From positions 65,062,108 through 65,126,107 of the forward strand of contig OX393577.1 in assembly GCA_947652605.1 (NCBI GenBank): a stretch of 64,000 bases of DNA. Direction: 5' to 3'. Shown in pieces: positions 31,732-45,521 of this stretch (positions are counted from its first letter, which is position 1; every line of letters starts with the position of its first letter). The notes beneath the pieces were generated by a model. The model made no database searches, had not been told where the DNA came from, and saw nothing but the letters and a program-made list of their open reading frames with translations. The stretch comes from Elmis aenea. Its lineage: Eukaryota; Arthropoda; Insecta; Coleoptera; Elmidae. A program made the translations under genes and the position numbers.

Positions 31732-32856
31732 CAGGGTGGTCCAAATTCGATGGGATTGCATGGGTATCTCGGTTAATATTTAAGATAGAAAAACGGTTAA
31801 ATTACCAAAAATGTGCAGTTTTTTGAGACAAACTCAAAACCGTTTTCAAAAATATTCTATCATTTCCGGTTTTCGAGTTATCGAATAAAAAGTGTTTTTT
31901 TTGTCATATTAATAATGTGTCATATCTCCGTTATTGTTGTAAATATCAAAAATATTTATTAAGATTATTTTTGGATATTTTTATGTTTAATTTGATTATA
32001 CTAAAAAAAAAAATTTTACGCTTGCCGTTAAAAAGTTATGACACAAACTTACCTTTTTTTAAATGAAAACGATAGTTGGCTATGACCTATTTAAATTCCT
32101 CATTTTTTTCTCATTCCAAATATATAAGGGTCGATGTATTTATTTTTAATAATACGCAAGTTATGAAGGTTTTTTTCTAAGAAAATCATAGTAGGCTATG
32201 AAAACAAAAACCAAACAAGGTGTAAAACCTTACAAAACTCATGTGGTACAAGTTACCAAGGTTTTTTAATTTGTTGTGGAGATAAACATTGTAAATATTT
32301 GAAAATAAGAAAACAACGATATAGTCGGTATCAGCAGTAATGTAGGATATTGTTGTTTATCTTATGTTCAAAAAATTTCGTATTTATCTCAATAACAAAT
32401 TAAAAAACCTTGGTAATTTGTACCACATGAGTTTTATAACGTTTTACACCTTGTTTATTTTTTGTTTTCACAGCCTACTATGATTTTCTTTTAAAAAAAA
32501 ACTAAAAAACCTTCATAACTTGCGTATTGTTAAAAATAAGTACATCAACCCTTATATATTTGAAATGAGAAAAAAATGAGGAATTATATATAATCAAATT
32601 AAACATAAAAATATCCAAAAATAATCTTAATAAATATTTTTGATATTTACAACAATAACGGAGATATGACACATTATTAATATGACAAAAAAACACTTTT
32701 TATTCGATAACTCGAAAACCGGAAATGATAGAATATTTTTGAAAACGGTTCTGAGTTTGTCTCAAAAAACTGCACATTTTTGGTAATTTAACCGTTTCTC
32801 TATCTTAAATATTAACCGAGATATCCATGCAATCCCATCGAATTTGGACCACCCTG
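31732..32856. mobile_element. Nearly perfect palindromic group-B CAGGGTG element
   Basis: A 1,125-bp element flanked by TA (31730-31731, 32857-32858). The left text CAGGGTGGTCCAAATTCGAT, and about 250 bp after it, is repeated almost without change as the reverse complement at the right end. The inner parts also mirror each other, with the centre near 32.3 kb and an imbalance of some tens of bases. The high arm identity points to a recent insertion or recent arm homogenisation. It has no coding capacity. Confidence 0.9.
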
Positions 32857-33904
32857 TATGTTCAACGTGTTTCATAGCTAACTAAATAATATTCGTAAAA
32901 TACGATTTTTCTTGATTATCTGAGTTATTTATAATGATAAATATGGCAAGTGATATCTCATTAGAAAGAGGTAATAAAAGCACAATAAAAAATAAAATTA
33001 GGGGTAATATCTCAAAAAAGGAAAGTGACAAACAAATCTAAAATAATAGTTACATTCTGCTACTAAAAGCTAAAGAAAGTACAAATAAAATTGATCCAAT
33101 GATTGAGAAAAAAAGCGAAAAAAAGAAATTCGACATTTTCATATTTCTTCTGGAGTACGAGGAATTTGGTACTTTTAAAAATAAATTGTAGTTACCTCAA
33201 TATTTATTAAAAATCCATCGAATTTATTTATTAATAAGTGAGATCCCCATGCTGGAAATATTATCTGGGCAGCCTGGACACGCACATATATTTTAAATTA
33301 ATATTGCATTGGTGCTGTTTCAATAAATCTCAATTTAAGTCATCTTTGTGGTAAATATATTTTATACGGGAAAAGCAAAACCGCAAACAACCTGAGTATT
33401 TCACAGAAACATTGGCAGTATCCGTTATAATTAACTACGATATTAAAAACAACACTGTTTCCCTGTCATAAATTCTGCTCGTAAATCGTTGCCAAATACT
33501 TAACTGTACAATTATAAACAATTTTTCAATTCGCCTGTGCTAACTCGGCGTCAAATAATTGAAATATTATTAAAAAATGCAAGAATGTTAAGAATTATTG
33601 CTGTATTATTATGACCTTGCAATAATAATTCTTATTGTTGTCATGTTCGTTGATGCAAGACTCATAAAAACTGGCAGTTAATCGTACAGAATAAATTTAT
33701 TTAATTCCTTATATTGCATTTATAAATTCCGACACGATATTCCATCTCTGCTTTTTGCGATTCCTCTGCGTCGCTTGTCTAAAAACGGAAGTGAAGTCGA
33801 TGATTTACGAAACAAATAAGAAGTATCTTAAGCACCTTCGACTTAATATCGAGAAAAAAGTGATGGAGTAAATAAAACTGTTTTGAAATTCATTCCCGTT
33901 TAAA
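32857..33904. other. Intronic DNA with a foldback end remnant
   Basis: No gene seen. The short block at 33231..33252 is an isolated piece of a group-A foldback end. Confidence 0.4.
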
Positions 33905-34260
33905 TTAAAATCACTTAATAGAAAATGCTATGAGAATAACGTGGAACTACGAATAGTTTTTATTGATTTTAAGCAAGCATTTGATAGCCTAAGGCGAATT
34001 GTAATATACCTAGACAGATGAAGAAGAAATGGAAGTCCCAAACAAACTAGAAAGACTAATAAAAATGACTATAGGAGGGTCAAGAGCAGCAATACTATTG
34101 CACGAAGGCATCTCCAAAGAATTCGAATTTATTACTTGTTTGGAAATTTGAAAAAGGACCTTCGCGGGCGCTATTTCAGTGACGACCAAGAGGTTAAGGC
34201 TGTAGTTTGGGCACATTTTGCAGACAAACCGAAGGCATATTTTTTTAGGGGTATCGAATT
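33905..34260 (+). mobile_element. LINE reverse transcriptase fragment (motif A region)
   Basis: The plus strand codes VFIDFKQAFDSLRR, polymerase motif A with its catalytic Asp. With frameshifts this is followed by EEEMEVPNKLERLIKMTIGG, which leads towards the next RT motif. A matching C-terminal piece on the same strand lies at 35.5-36.1 kb, so both may derive from one insertion with an internal loss or later rearrangement. Confidence 0.7.
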
Positions 34261-35469
34261 GTTATTAAAATAAAAGTTAAAACGATGTAATAAATGCATT
34301 GATGCCAGGGGAGATTATATTGAAAAATAAAATTTTATTTTGAGCCTACGCCGTTTCTTTCATAGTCAGGCCGGGAAATTTTGCCGCTCACCTCGTATAA
34401 GAGGCTCAAACAATTTAGTTCTTCGTAAGCAGTAACTTTTGTTGACGTGTGATTGTTTTTTTTTGCAAAAAAATGGACGACCATTAATCTTAATATTAAG
34501 TTTCTATTAATTATTTATTCATCTACTTTAGGATTCAAACGTCCGTCCTCTCAAATTTATTTCAATTGGTCTGGTTGTTCGTTATCTTTATCGGTTTTTG
34601 GATCTGCATTTTATATTCTAAGCGTGGGTTTATAAATCTTTTATGTTCCTGGAGATGATATCCGATCTCTCTTTTGTCCATATCCTACCTCACAGTCTTG
34701 TCGAGTGTCCGTTTTTGGTGTAATATATTTTTTATTACGCTCGTCATATCTTTCTCGGTCAATTCATGTCACGCCACAAATATACCCTTGGTTGCGTTGT
34801 TATTATTCTGTTTGTGATTCACAGATGTTTTAGCTTGAAGAAAAAGTGTAAATAACTCAACTGTGTTGGGTTACTGTGAAATTTTTGGCCTTGTCTGTAT
34901 TCTGGCGGTTTGAATGAATGAAAGCTCATGTGCTAATAATAATTTTTAAGTCAAGTGTATTAAGGTTGAATGAATTTGATAATGTTTTAAAGCGAGGAAA
35001 AGGCTACGTTTAATTCAATTGTTTGATCAAGTTATGTCGTGAATAATTTATTTTGGGCGTCTTCTGTTATCTCACAGTTGAAAACGAAAGCTGAATATTA
35101 ACTTCGATCCATCGAATTTAGAACACCCGGTGGATTCCATTGCGAAATTGACATGTTGATGATGGACAATTAAATTTTATTTAAGTTTAACGCCCATCGT
35201 GGGTACGAAATTTGCGAAATTAGAGCTGGTTGCATGGGTCAGGCGTACGAAACAGAAGTTTTGTATATTTTTTTGATATGATGTGATACATCTTTAAAAT
35301 CGACTTGGTATACTTGCATAAAATTGGGTTTAATTTTATCTTAAATTTTGTGTCAACTTGGACACTTTGTCGTTTTCTGAAACTTGAACAAATTTGTGGC
35401 GTTTTCATTTCTTAAAGAAGATACAATGTGAGTGTCAATACAAAAAAGATAGGTCAAGAAGAAGAATCA
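34261..35469. other. Intronic DNA between two LINE pieces, nothing recognised
   Basis: No RT text or other coding sequence was seen between the two same-strand LINE fragments. Confidence 0.35.
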
Positions 35470-36075
35470 TGTAAAGCTTTCAATCAGTCTAGACCAAGTA
35501 CTTAGGAACGATAAATTGGCAGAAGAGCTGAACAGCAAACTAACTCAAGCGAAGAAATTTTATCACGCCACTAATAAATGTTTGATAAGTAAGGAGATAT
35601 CAAAGGAAACGAAGACGCGAGTTTTTAATGCAGTGTACGTACCTATTCTCATGTAAAGTTCAGAAACTTGGACACTAACACAAAAACAAAGAATACAGGT
35701 ACAGGAAATGGGATTTTTGAGAAGAACAGAGGGATGTAGACTGATCGATAAAATCAGTAACGAAAAAATTCGAAATAACCTAGGAGTAACATACATTAAA
35801 AAAACGATAGAACGAATCAATTAAGATGGTTTGGACATCTACTACGCATGCCAGAAAATAGATACGCGAAAATAGGATGGAAAATGAAGATGGAGGGAAA
35901 AAGAAATAGAGGAAGACCAAGAATAAAATGGGAAAAAGAAGTGAGGCAGAGACTAGAAGAAACAGCAGTCGGCTGGAGAGGTGTGTCACAATTAGCTAAC
36001 GATAGGCAGAGGTGGAAATAGAAAAGCATACCTCAACACCGAAAGGTACAAGAGGAACCGATTAAGAAGAAAAAA
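35470..36075 (+). mobile_element. LINE 3'-end fragment (RT C-terminus)
   Basis: Plus-strand text in broken frames includes CLISKEISKETKTRVFNAVY, SSETWTLTQKQRIQVQEMGF, RWFGHLLRMPENRYAK and KKNRGRPRIKWEKEV, the usual C-terminal signatures. The 3' end runs through CAACACCGAAAGGTACAAGA. The same 3' end occurs inverted at 43.85 kb, so this is a dispersed family. Confidence 0.78.
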
Positions 36076-38156
36076 CTATCAAAACTGACTAAATATTAAT
36101 CAAAATGTCTGTTCTAAAATTGTTATTTGACTCACAATCTAAGGCAAAGTATTGCATTTTCCTTAAGACAACACAATGTTTAACTGGACCTGTGTAGTCT
36201 CCTTCTGCGTAATTTTCATGTTAAAATTAATACCGTACTGTCTATGCGATGATTGTATTATAAATTTAAAAACATGCATTCTAGCTTAATGCTTGAAATG
36301 TTGGAGCTTTTAGGCGGTGCTTTCACATAATTAAATTAGTGTTGGGGTCTGAGCAAGCGAGAGCTATAGCGAAACCCCTGTTTCTTGCATTTAACAAGAG
36401 ACGAAGTTATTTTTTAACTCTGCATTCGCTGATTTTGGATCTATAAACCATTTAAAGACAAACTCAAGCGCTTAGATTTGGTGTAATTCGCCAAGAAATC
36501 GAAATTTTTCAAGTCCCATGCGCGATCACAATGAATAAACAGCTCCTTCACGTAGCTCAAACTCTCAACAATGACTTATTTTTCAATGGAATGCCACTCA
36601 ATTGTTAAACCCGGCGTTTGTATTACTTACACGGTCGTTAGACGCTGTTAAAACGGAAATATGATGAAATATGATATAGATATATCTAGCTAAACGTTAA
36701 AACTTGTTAAAGGTGAAAGAGTCACGTCCCAACCATTGATTACATCTAATAAGCATCAACCTTCTTACGCGTTTGCACACCAAATGAATTATGAATGATG
36801 CTTATTCATCCTTTTTTTTTATTTGCCTCGCATTAGCACATACACATACATGTGTTACATATTTACTCGTGGAAATTTGGGTTATATCAACGAGTTTACG
36901 TAATAAAAAGTTTCAAAATATTTTATAACGTTTGCATATACTTATCCATGCATTCCCTTGTGTTCGTATTAAAATCTGTTTTCGATTATAATTCAAGAGA
37001 CGTGGTCTTACAGCCCAGGTTTGTGAGCGAGGACGTACGTAGATGTCTTGAGTACTTGCAATACCTGAGGAATTTAAGAAGCGTACGTCTTTGATTGTGC
37101 CTTTAGTCTTCTTATGTACATGGAATTTAAATTGCCCCAGGAGATAGCCGCGCCACTGCGGTGACTCTCAACATGTTTATCTCGTCTTATTTACACGTAA
37201 CGCTGAAGAATTATCGTATTTGAAGTAGGAGAGAATCGGCAAGGTGTGTTAGACTTAATGGATAATTTACCGCATGATAACAATGTTTACAATTTCCACA
37301 TATTTAGAATTTTCGGTTGTGGAGTGTGTGCCCCGATAAGGATTTGTCGAGCCGGAGAAAAAAATGTTGAAATACCTTAATATGGAAACCGCTTTGGGTT
37401 TTTTTGTTGGTGCGTTCGATAATTACCCAACAATTTATGGTTATTATTTAAAAAACGGAGATTGAATTTGCACGAAAAGCTGATTAAGGTGTACGTGTTT
37501 TGGTTAATTTTTATGTTCCAGGGGCGTTGGGAGCACAGTTATTCGCGTTTTTGACTACTCAAGGTTTTTATTTATTTATTTTTTTAACGCTGCACTGGAA
37601 ATTTCAATTCAAGAAGGGTTTCGTACGACATAAATCAACGGAATGAAAATTATATTGCATCGAATACCTTTCTGGTTGTTAATCATTATTTAAAATATGA
37701 CGCAATTAAGTTTTTGGCAGCTATTGATTATCGATAAAACAGTTTTAATTTCCAAATCGTCTCTTCCCACGACTGAAAAAGCAATTTCACCTGCTTATCT
37801 TTCAATGCTTATTGCTAAATTCGTTTAAAATATACTGTGGCTTAGAAACAATAGGAACAGTATATTTTTACAAAATAACGAAATTGTTTGTAATTATTTT
37901 GAGAGAAATAACAAGTAGTAGGGTGTCAGAAAGTTTTTCCTTTTTTATTTTAACATTTTCAGACTGGATTTTTTATATTTTTATACAACTTTTAACGCTA
38001 AAATATCATTCACTCTCTTTTAATATCACAACAAGAGTTGTAATTGCTTTACAACTCGTGTTATGTAGCTTACTTTTTCTACGATCATATAATACATACG
38101 ATTTTAACGGCTTTTTGGCTAATCTACACATGTAATTACGTTGTCTTGTCAATTTT
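36076..38156. other. Intronic DNA, nothing recognised
   Basis: Frames at 36852..37094 and 37812..38135 have no family features. A hairpin-like ACAAGAGTTGTAA / TTACAACTCGTGT lies near 38029-38065. Confidence 0.35.
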
Positions 38157-38340
38157 GACGTAAGCCTACTTTGACATTTCTAGACGAGTGTGCGTTTTGC
38201 TTACCGTGCGTTATAACTCACTTACTAGGAAGTGTGACGTGAGTTTACTTTGATCATTTCTTTTAAAAACCGTGCTTTTTCTTTACCGTGCGTAAGGACC
38301 CACTTACTATGCATGCAGGCTGTACGGTAAGATTTACATT
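38157..38340. repeat. Diverged tandem duplication of about 95 bp
   Basis: GACGTAAGCCTACTTTGA...TTACCGTGCG...CACTTACTA is followed by GACGTGAGTTTACTTTGA...TTACCGTGCG...CACTTACTA. The shared blocks are in the same order and orientation, with many substitutions between copies. Confidence 0.6.
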
Positions 38341-38990
38341 AGTGGTCGTAAAAAAAAGTCTTTTTTAGCGTTGATTATTACCATATACAGATCGATCAAG
38401 AGCTGCCTGTGTATTTTTTCTGCAGTTTGGTTTAATTTTGTGCTAAACTTATTGGTTTTTGTTAACCGCGATTTTTCATAAAATTACTGATATACCACAT
38501 AACTAGTAGGCTTGAAGCTTTGTTTAAAAAGTACTTAGTCTTCAAATGTTTTAGAGCCACCTACGATTAACGACGTAAAAGTCTTATAAATGGGCCATAA
38601 AAAGGCCGTAATCGTTTCAAAGAATTAAACCTTGACGAATTTTTATATACTGATATTAAAAATACATGTCATTCTCGGCTCCTTTAAATTATATACACAT
38701 CTTTTAAAATGAGACAAAACGAAGAGTTTATTTAAGAACCAGCGTTCGGTTGTTTTTGTAAAAAGAAATGAGAGTAATGAAGTAAATGCAAATAAAACAC
38801 AAAGTAACGACATAAAAATCTGCCCAGTTAAAATAAATAATGATTTACTTTGTCATTTTTAATTTTTGATAACATTTTTTAAGTCCACTTCAAGAAATAT
38901 TAGCTTGTTTGCGCCTTTGAACGTAGGAGTGTTTGCAAATGTTTTTTTTTTGTATAACCTACAAAAAAATTGGTTTAATCGACTCTTTTC

Positions 38991-39116
38991 AGTTCTATCT
39001 TAGTTCTATTTCAGTTCTATTTTAGTTTTATTTCAGTTCTATTTCAGTTCTATTTCAGTTCGATTTCAGTTCGATTTCAGCTCTATTTCAGTTCTATTTC
39101 AGCTCAACTTCAGTTC
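38991..39116. repeat. 11-bp minisatellite (TTCTATTTCAG unit)
   Basis: About eleven copies of the unit run in tandem, with small changes such as TTCGATTTCAG, CTCTATTTCAG and TTTTATTTCAG. Each unit looks like a weak pyrimidine tract plus AG on the plus strand. Confidence 0.9.
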
Positions 39117-41479
39117 ACTGATCTTGGGAATTGAATTTTTGCCATTTAACTGCATTTTAAAACCCATTTCGTTCGTATATTGTCAATTTTTAACATTACT
39201 CTCGCAGTTACACTGCGCTGATGACCTAGTTTATAAAAAATAGTTTTAAACAAATGAGTCCGCGTTATTAATATTGAGGAATGTAAGATCTAGCCCGATT
39301 GGCATTAATTTGTTTTTTAAACTAATGACTTTTCCTTTTGTTAGCGCTTCTAATTATTTTGATGATTTCCGGGGGAAACAGACATTAATGCTGGCCTTCC
39401 ACAGTGCATTTGTAGGTTACAGCAATGAAAACGCTTTCCGTCACGTATAATATAAGGTTAGCAATATTCAGATCTAAACGAATTTATTGATAAAAATAGA
39501 AAATGTTGGTATACGTGCATTGCTCCAAAAAGAAATAACAAATGAAACGCAAGTCAAATGAAAGTAAGTTCATTTCCTGGCTAGAAATGTTATCAATTTT
39601 CGACTAAGCTCTTAATTTGCCTAGAAACATGTTTAGACTAATATATGCTTACAAGGGAGGGTCGCGATATTTTGTCTCTAGAATCTAATCAAGGCTGATT
39701 TTTGCGATCGCATTGTTTATGAAACCGTCAGTCAAAGTTTTTGAATAAATCTTAAACGGTTTCGGAGAATGTATGTTTATGTTAATTGTAATTAAAAAAA
39801 AAACTCTTACTTGAAGTTACTGTAGAATAAAACTGTAAAAAAATCTTAACAATGCGGCAATACCAACAACATTTTTAGCTTCAATTTTCCGCCATCCAAG
39901 TGAATACTTACGAGAACAGAAATATGCAGTTACGAGAAAATTGCGTGCACTATAGTGATTGTTTTAATTGAAAATAAACTATTTAATTATGATGTTTAAA
40001 GCTAACCGTACAAGAAAGCCAGCAGATAATTCTATTACCATTAGCATACCAAACAAACACTTTCAAGAGATTTTTCAATAATTACTGAATAGCATGAGGA
40101 TCTGCCATTATAAATATGAGAGAAAAGTTAACAGATTATCCATCAGTAAAACATCCGCTAATAAATAAATGCTAGTTTTAAATATGTTTCTAGCAATTAA
40201 CAGCGATTTTAAGGATGTATCCTGTCAAATATTTCTCGTGTTATTAGTTATTAATTAAATTAAGTTTGCAGGCGGAATTTTTATTTTGATCGGTATTAAC
40301 CAATTTTTTACATTCCTCAAGAATTTATCGTTTTGCTTTCAATAAAACGTCATGTTAGTTTAGAATTAATGTTATATTGGCTGGGAGTGTCGAGAAGATT
40401 CTCACAGTAAAATGCTTTTTAACTCCCTAAAACAGTAAGAACACATTTTATCAAGCGAAGATTATTCAAAACGCGTTCTTAACACATTAGCGTCTACCGC
40501 GGTAGCAAATTAATAAATTTTATTAATGTTTCTACGCGAAGTGTGAGCACAATTTATTATTTAAATTTATGCTTTGCTGTAATTTTGCCTAATTATGAAT
40601 TTAATTGAGTTTTAAAGGTTTCGTCCGGCTAAAATTAGTGAAAAATGCGAAAAATTCATGAAAAAATTTATACAATTAGAATGGAATTGTTTGTGATTTT
40701 AACTTAAGACAAATAATGTTGGGATAAATTGCATTTGCCCCAAACCTTGAAATTTAATTCAATAATCAGAATACAAAGACAGATTTCTAGATTTAATCTA
40801 CAAAGGAAAAACAAGATTAACTTGTAATAATCCAAGCAATTAACTCAGAGATCGTTATATAATGGTGACTTAACTTTAAAACCCAGTTTCTCTGATGATG
40901 TAATTTTGCGGGTAAAAAAATTGATCCGAGTTTTTCTAAATATGTTTATCTATTCGCAAAATAACGTGGTCGCTGTCTTTGTACCGTTTTTATTTCCGTG
41001 ATTTAATCTCGTCGAAGTGAACTGTCATTTGTAAGATCATCATTACAGCATCTTTAATTAGCACTCTACTTAAACAATAATTTAATTAGGGACAACGCCT
41101 AAATATCAAAAACTAATACTTAAAGTATTGGCCCAAAGTGATCCAAAGTTTTGGTGCCAAATATCAAGAAAGATTGTCTCATCATCCCAACCTTTTAGCA
41201 GCAAAGTTATTAGTGAACACTGGACAAACTAAAAGACTAAAAAGACATAAACCTCCAGACTTGGCTAATAGTTTTAAGCAAAAATGTAACCTATGTTGCC
41301 AATAATAAATTAATTTAAATAAATTTAAACGAGTAGCTGCCACTGGGCAAGCTTATCCTTCACGTTAAATTAAAGCCACTACAATTTACTTATTGTTCAT
41401 AAAGAATAGATTATAAATTAATCATAGATGCCATAAACAAAACGAAGAAAACTAAGTTTATGATACTGGATGAGCAGCA
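39117..41479. other. Intronic DNA, nothing recognised
   Basis: No convincing frame, transposon end or RNA gene. Strongly AT-rich throughout. Confidence 0.4.
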
Positions 41480-42140
41480 AAACAGAAGACGCAAATAAAA
41501 TTTGACGTGGTTATGGAGGATGGCTCAAAATAAATTTGATCGAGTGGATAAATCTAACGATATGAGAATCACTTTATCAGACAGTGGAGAAGAGGGAGCA
41601 GAAATACAAGAAAGAATTATCAAAGGCTCCAGATGTTTAGCGGCATTAGGTCATGTAATCAGGTCAAAGAATATCTCAAGAAGGGTAAAAATTAATAACT
41701 ACAAACGGTTACACGTCCAACAGTTACGTACAGGGGTGAGATGTGGAAAATGAATAAAAAAAAAGGAAAAACATTACAGGTCTGGGAAAGGAAGGTACTA
41801 CGCAAGATATTTTTTGGGAAAAAGGAAAGAGAACGATGGACAAGACAACAAATGAGGAACTGAAGAAATTATATGGTCAACCAAAATAGTAATTGCAGTA
41901 AAGACACAACGAATAAGGTGGCTGGGACATATATCAAGATTTCCGGAGAAAAAAATAACGAAACAAGTACTTGAGGAAGTAGTAACGGGAAGAAGGAACG
42001 AGAGGAAGACCCCGGACAAAATGTGGAAGGACCTGAAAGAACCAGGAGTTGAAGAATGGAAAAAACTGACAGATAATTAAAAAGGATGGAGGAAAACATC
42101 TAACAAAGCCATGGGCCAGCTTGGTCTGAAGAGCTGATTA
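41480..42140 (+). mobile_element. LINE 3'-end fragment, multiply frameshifted
   Basis: Text such as VWERKVLRKIFFGKKERERW, TNEELKKLYGQPKIVIAVKT and IRWLGHISRFPEKKITKQVL marks the region after the polymerase domain, and the end reads NKAMGQLGLKS. The upstream frame (41502..41753) is part of the same insertion. Stops and shifts are frequent. Confidence 0.75.
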
Positions 42141-43189
42141 AATAGAGAATAAAATATTGATTTTTAAAGAAAAATATCATAATCTTGAAGGTATTAATGA
42201 TCATAAAGAGAAAAACAAAAACACCTGTAGCAGACACTCCAAAAAAGGAACTTGTTCTTACTTTTTAAACTCTTATAATGATTTCATCTCAATTACAATC
42301 AATTTACCATCATAATCCTTCATTATTGGTAGGAAAATATGAAATCCTGTCGCTATGGTGTACATTTAATCGGTATTTTTAGCAATTACAGGTTTAACTA
42401 TGCGTAACTTCCAAGGCTTTCAGATTAAACACGCCGAATAGGTTAACATTTTAATTTAAAGTTGGTAGAGGTCGAAAATTTCGTGTTATTTAATCAATAA
42501 TCGATTGTTACAATTGAATTCATCGCGTTCTCCCTTTTTCATTGTTATATAATTTTTTTATATAATTTGATACGTCCCTGACCGTAACAAATCTAGATTG
42601 ATTAAGGTTCCGACCGCATAGCTGTTGCCTGTCTGTTGTTTAAGTTTTGTTTAACGCATATTGAAGGAGTCAAGGTTATGGTCAGCAGGAGTAAACAGCA
42701 GGTTCATCTTCTACATACAAATTATACCTAATAGATTTAACCAAGTCCGGCAGTATCGGTCTCAAACTGGTTTCTTAATTTTACATACGGCCGGATTAAC
42801 TGTGCTCCACGTAATATTAATGCGAGGTTCGATTAAAAGAATTTTTCAGTGTAAACAAAATGTTGTTTTGGTCGTTTTGTAAACAAATCCAAGTATGAGA
42901 CCGGTTGGTTGCTCCCAGCAATGTGTAAAATTAGAAATGGTGTTGTGTGATCAAAAATGTTATCGGGTATTTTTTTTATGCACAGCGTAGTTCAGAATTA
43001 ATTAAGAAAATATTAGTTTACTAGTCCTAAAAATCTTAATTAAGAGCAATATCACAGCACTCAAAACTAACGAAATCATTAACGAAGACATTATAAATGT
43101 TACTGGATACTGAGGAATTTTCAAAACGCGTAGATTTGTTTTGCAAAAAAAAATTTATCGAAAATTGTTTAAAACTCTAATACATCTCC
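42141..43189. other. Intronic DNA, nothing recognised
   Basis: Read on both strands; the frame at 42661..42882 has no recognisable features. Confidence 0.35.
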
Positions 43190-43846
43190 CAGTCATTTTT
43201 TCCATTACATCCTGGGTCTTGGGTCCAGTCCTCTATACATATACTCTTTACTTGTAATCTCCTAGAAGTAGAAAACAACACAATAGCTACTTTTGCTGAC
43301 GATACTGCCATTCTAGCTGTCGGCAAAAGCAACGAAGAAACAGCAAACAAGCTGCAGCAGCCATTAATGAATTTGAAAGCTGGACAAAAAGGTGGAGAAT
43401 AAAACTTAACGAAACCAAGTCAATCAATCCTTATTGACTTCACCAACAAACGGATGGAATACACTCCGGTAACCATGAATGGTTAGATACTACCATACGC
43501 CAACACAGCCAAATACCTAGGCTTAACACTTGACACTAAACTTAGTTGGAATACTCATGTTAGGAAGAAAACAGAGGTGTTGGGTGTTAGATATTAAAAA
43601 ATGTATTGGCTGTTAGGAAGAAACTTCGCTCTGCCAGTACATAATAAGCTTCTACTCTGCAAGCAGCTATTAAAACCAGTGTGGACGTGTGGTATACAGC
43701 TCTGGGCTTGTACCACAAAAAGCAACATTAAAATAATCCAACCTTTTCAAAACAAAGTATTAAGGAACATCGTAGATGCACCCTGTTACATTAGAAATAG
43801 CGGTCCTCATAGGAACCTCGGAGTGAAGTTTGTGGAAAGCTCCTTC
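43190..43846 (+). mobile_element. Jockey-like LINE fragment with FADD box
   Basis: The plus strand codes IATFADDTAILAVGKSNEE, where FADD is the polymerase active-site box. It continues with YANTAKYLGLTLDTKLSWNT and then a frame from 43601 with NKLLLCKQLLKPVWTCGIQLW and IQPFQNKVLRNIVDAPCYIRN (divided here: IQPFQNKVLRNIV, DAPCYIRN). These are typical jockey-clade C-terminal signatures. It is cut by the next element at 43847. Confidence 0.82.
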
Positions 43847-43847
43847 T

Positions 43848-44258
43848 TAATCGGTTCCTCTTGTACTTTTCGGTGTCGAAGTATATGCTTTTCTATTTCT
43901 GTGTTATGTTTCTCCACTCCTGCCTATCGTTAGCTAATTGTGGGACATCTCTCCAGCTGACTCCTTTTACTTCTCGTCTCTGCTTCTCTTCTTTTTCCCC
44001 AGTTTATTGTTGGTCTTCCTCTATTTCTTTTTCCTTCCATCTTCATTTTCCATCCTATTTTCGCGTATCTATTTTCTGGCATGCGTAATAGATGTCCAAG
44101 CCATCTTAATTAAATCGTCTCCATCTTTTTCTTAATATCTGTTACTCCTAGGTTATTTCGAATTTTTTCGTTACTGATTTTATCAATTAGTCTACATCCC
44201 TCTATTCTTCTCAGAAATCTCATTTCCTGTACCTCTGAGTTGGTATTACGTGCCATTG
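43848..44258 (-). mobile_element. LINE 3'-end fragment of the family seen at 35.5-36.1 kb
   Basis: This is the reverse complement of the 35.5-36.1 kb sequence, starting from its 3' end (TCGGTTCCTCTTGTACTTTTC) and reaching the GAGGTACAGGAAATGAGATTT region. It was inserted directly into the jockey-like fragment or beside its break. Confidence 0.75.
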
Positions 44259-45521
44259 GTAGTGTAAAAAAATTCAATGTTAGATAAGCTAAGAGACGTC
44301 AACGGGTGACTCTTAGATGTTCTTTAGTATACTAGGAGTCGAACTAAGTTACTTACTTAAAGACTACATCACTACATTATTTAAATTTTAAAAACACATC
44401 CTAGGGATGCTCAAAGGGATTACAATCATCTGAAAAATTGCAAAGGAGTTGCAAACCTGCTCACTATTTTTGCAGGAATTTTCCTTACTGTTTTTAAGCT
44501 TACTGTACTGTATAATAAGTGATAGATGTAAAAAATGTATGTTTTAAAATCAAAAAAATGTTACTGTCTAAGAAAGTAACAAGCAACTGATATGAGTAAA
44601 AAATTAAATAATGTTTCAGTGTCTATAAATACGAATAAAAATGTTTAAATACCATCGTATTTGCATGCCTAACATTTCTACCCCGTCTTTCGTCTTTTAT
44701 ATTTTAAATTAAGCGAGAATCAAAGCATGTTCAGAAATTTTTTGGCCATAAACATTATTTTGTAGTCTCAAAAAAAAAACAAGTAATATTTTTTTACCGT
44801 CGATAGTAACCAAGATTTTCTTATACAAAATAAGAACTTCTTGATGCAGTTTGAGCAAATCCCAGAACTTTGTTTTGAATACAACGTCAATTCACAACTC
44901 TTGTTTTAAAAGTCAACTTCACGTTCCAACAAAACATCTTACGTCAATTTTATGTTAATTCCTTTAGCTATCTTATGTAATTGGATATTCCACGGTATTT
45001 AAATAAATAATCCTGACGAATAGGAACTGTTTACGGTCGGATGACACTTGACTTTGATGCTATTATTAGAGTTGCAACTAGTTAAACTTGCCTGTATCTT
45101 GTTATTTATTGTATTCGGCACCATACAGGTGGGTGCGACATGGTGCGAAAGTCGATATTTATGACTCGATTTGGCATACACAAAATGAACTTTAAATTCC
45201 AAATTGTTAGATATGCTATTTCGAAATACGTAGAGGCAGGTTCATGAACTTGTAGGAATGTATGACCCATTAAAAATTATTAAACTTGGGACAAATACGA
45301 GTATTGGATTGATGAATGGTTAAATTATTTAAGTGGTTTGTTAAATATTATAAATAAGCTTAATCAAAAATCACTTATTTTTTTCCAAGTATTACTCGTC
45401 CAAATGCAAAAGCAGTTTCCGTCTTTTCATCAATTGAAGTCTGTGTCACAGACTTAGGTAGTCAGTAAATACTTTTGTCAGATTTCGTTCTACAAACGTT
45501 TTAGGTTTTATTATATATTTA
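44259..45521. other. Intronic DNA, nothing recognised
   Basis: No frame or repeat end identified. Confidence 0.35.

Noticed and set aside
37812..38135. 107-codon frame with hydrophobic stretches
   Set aside because: The composition follows the T-rich DNA. No family motif, and a hairpin and a duplication lie at its end.
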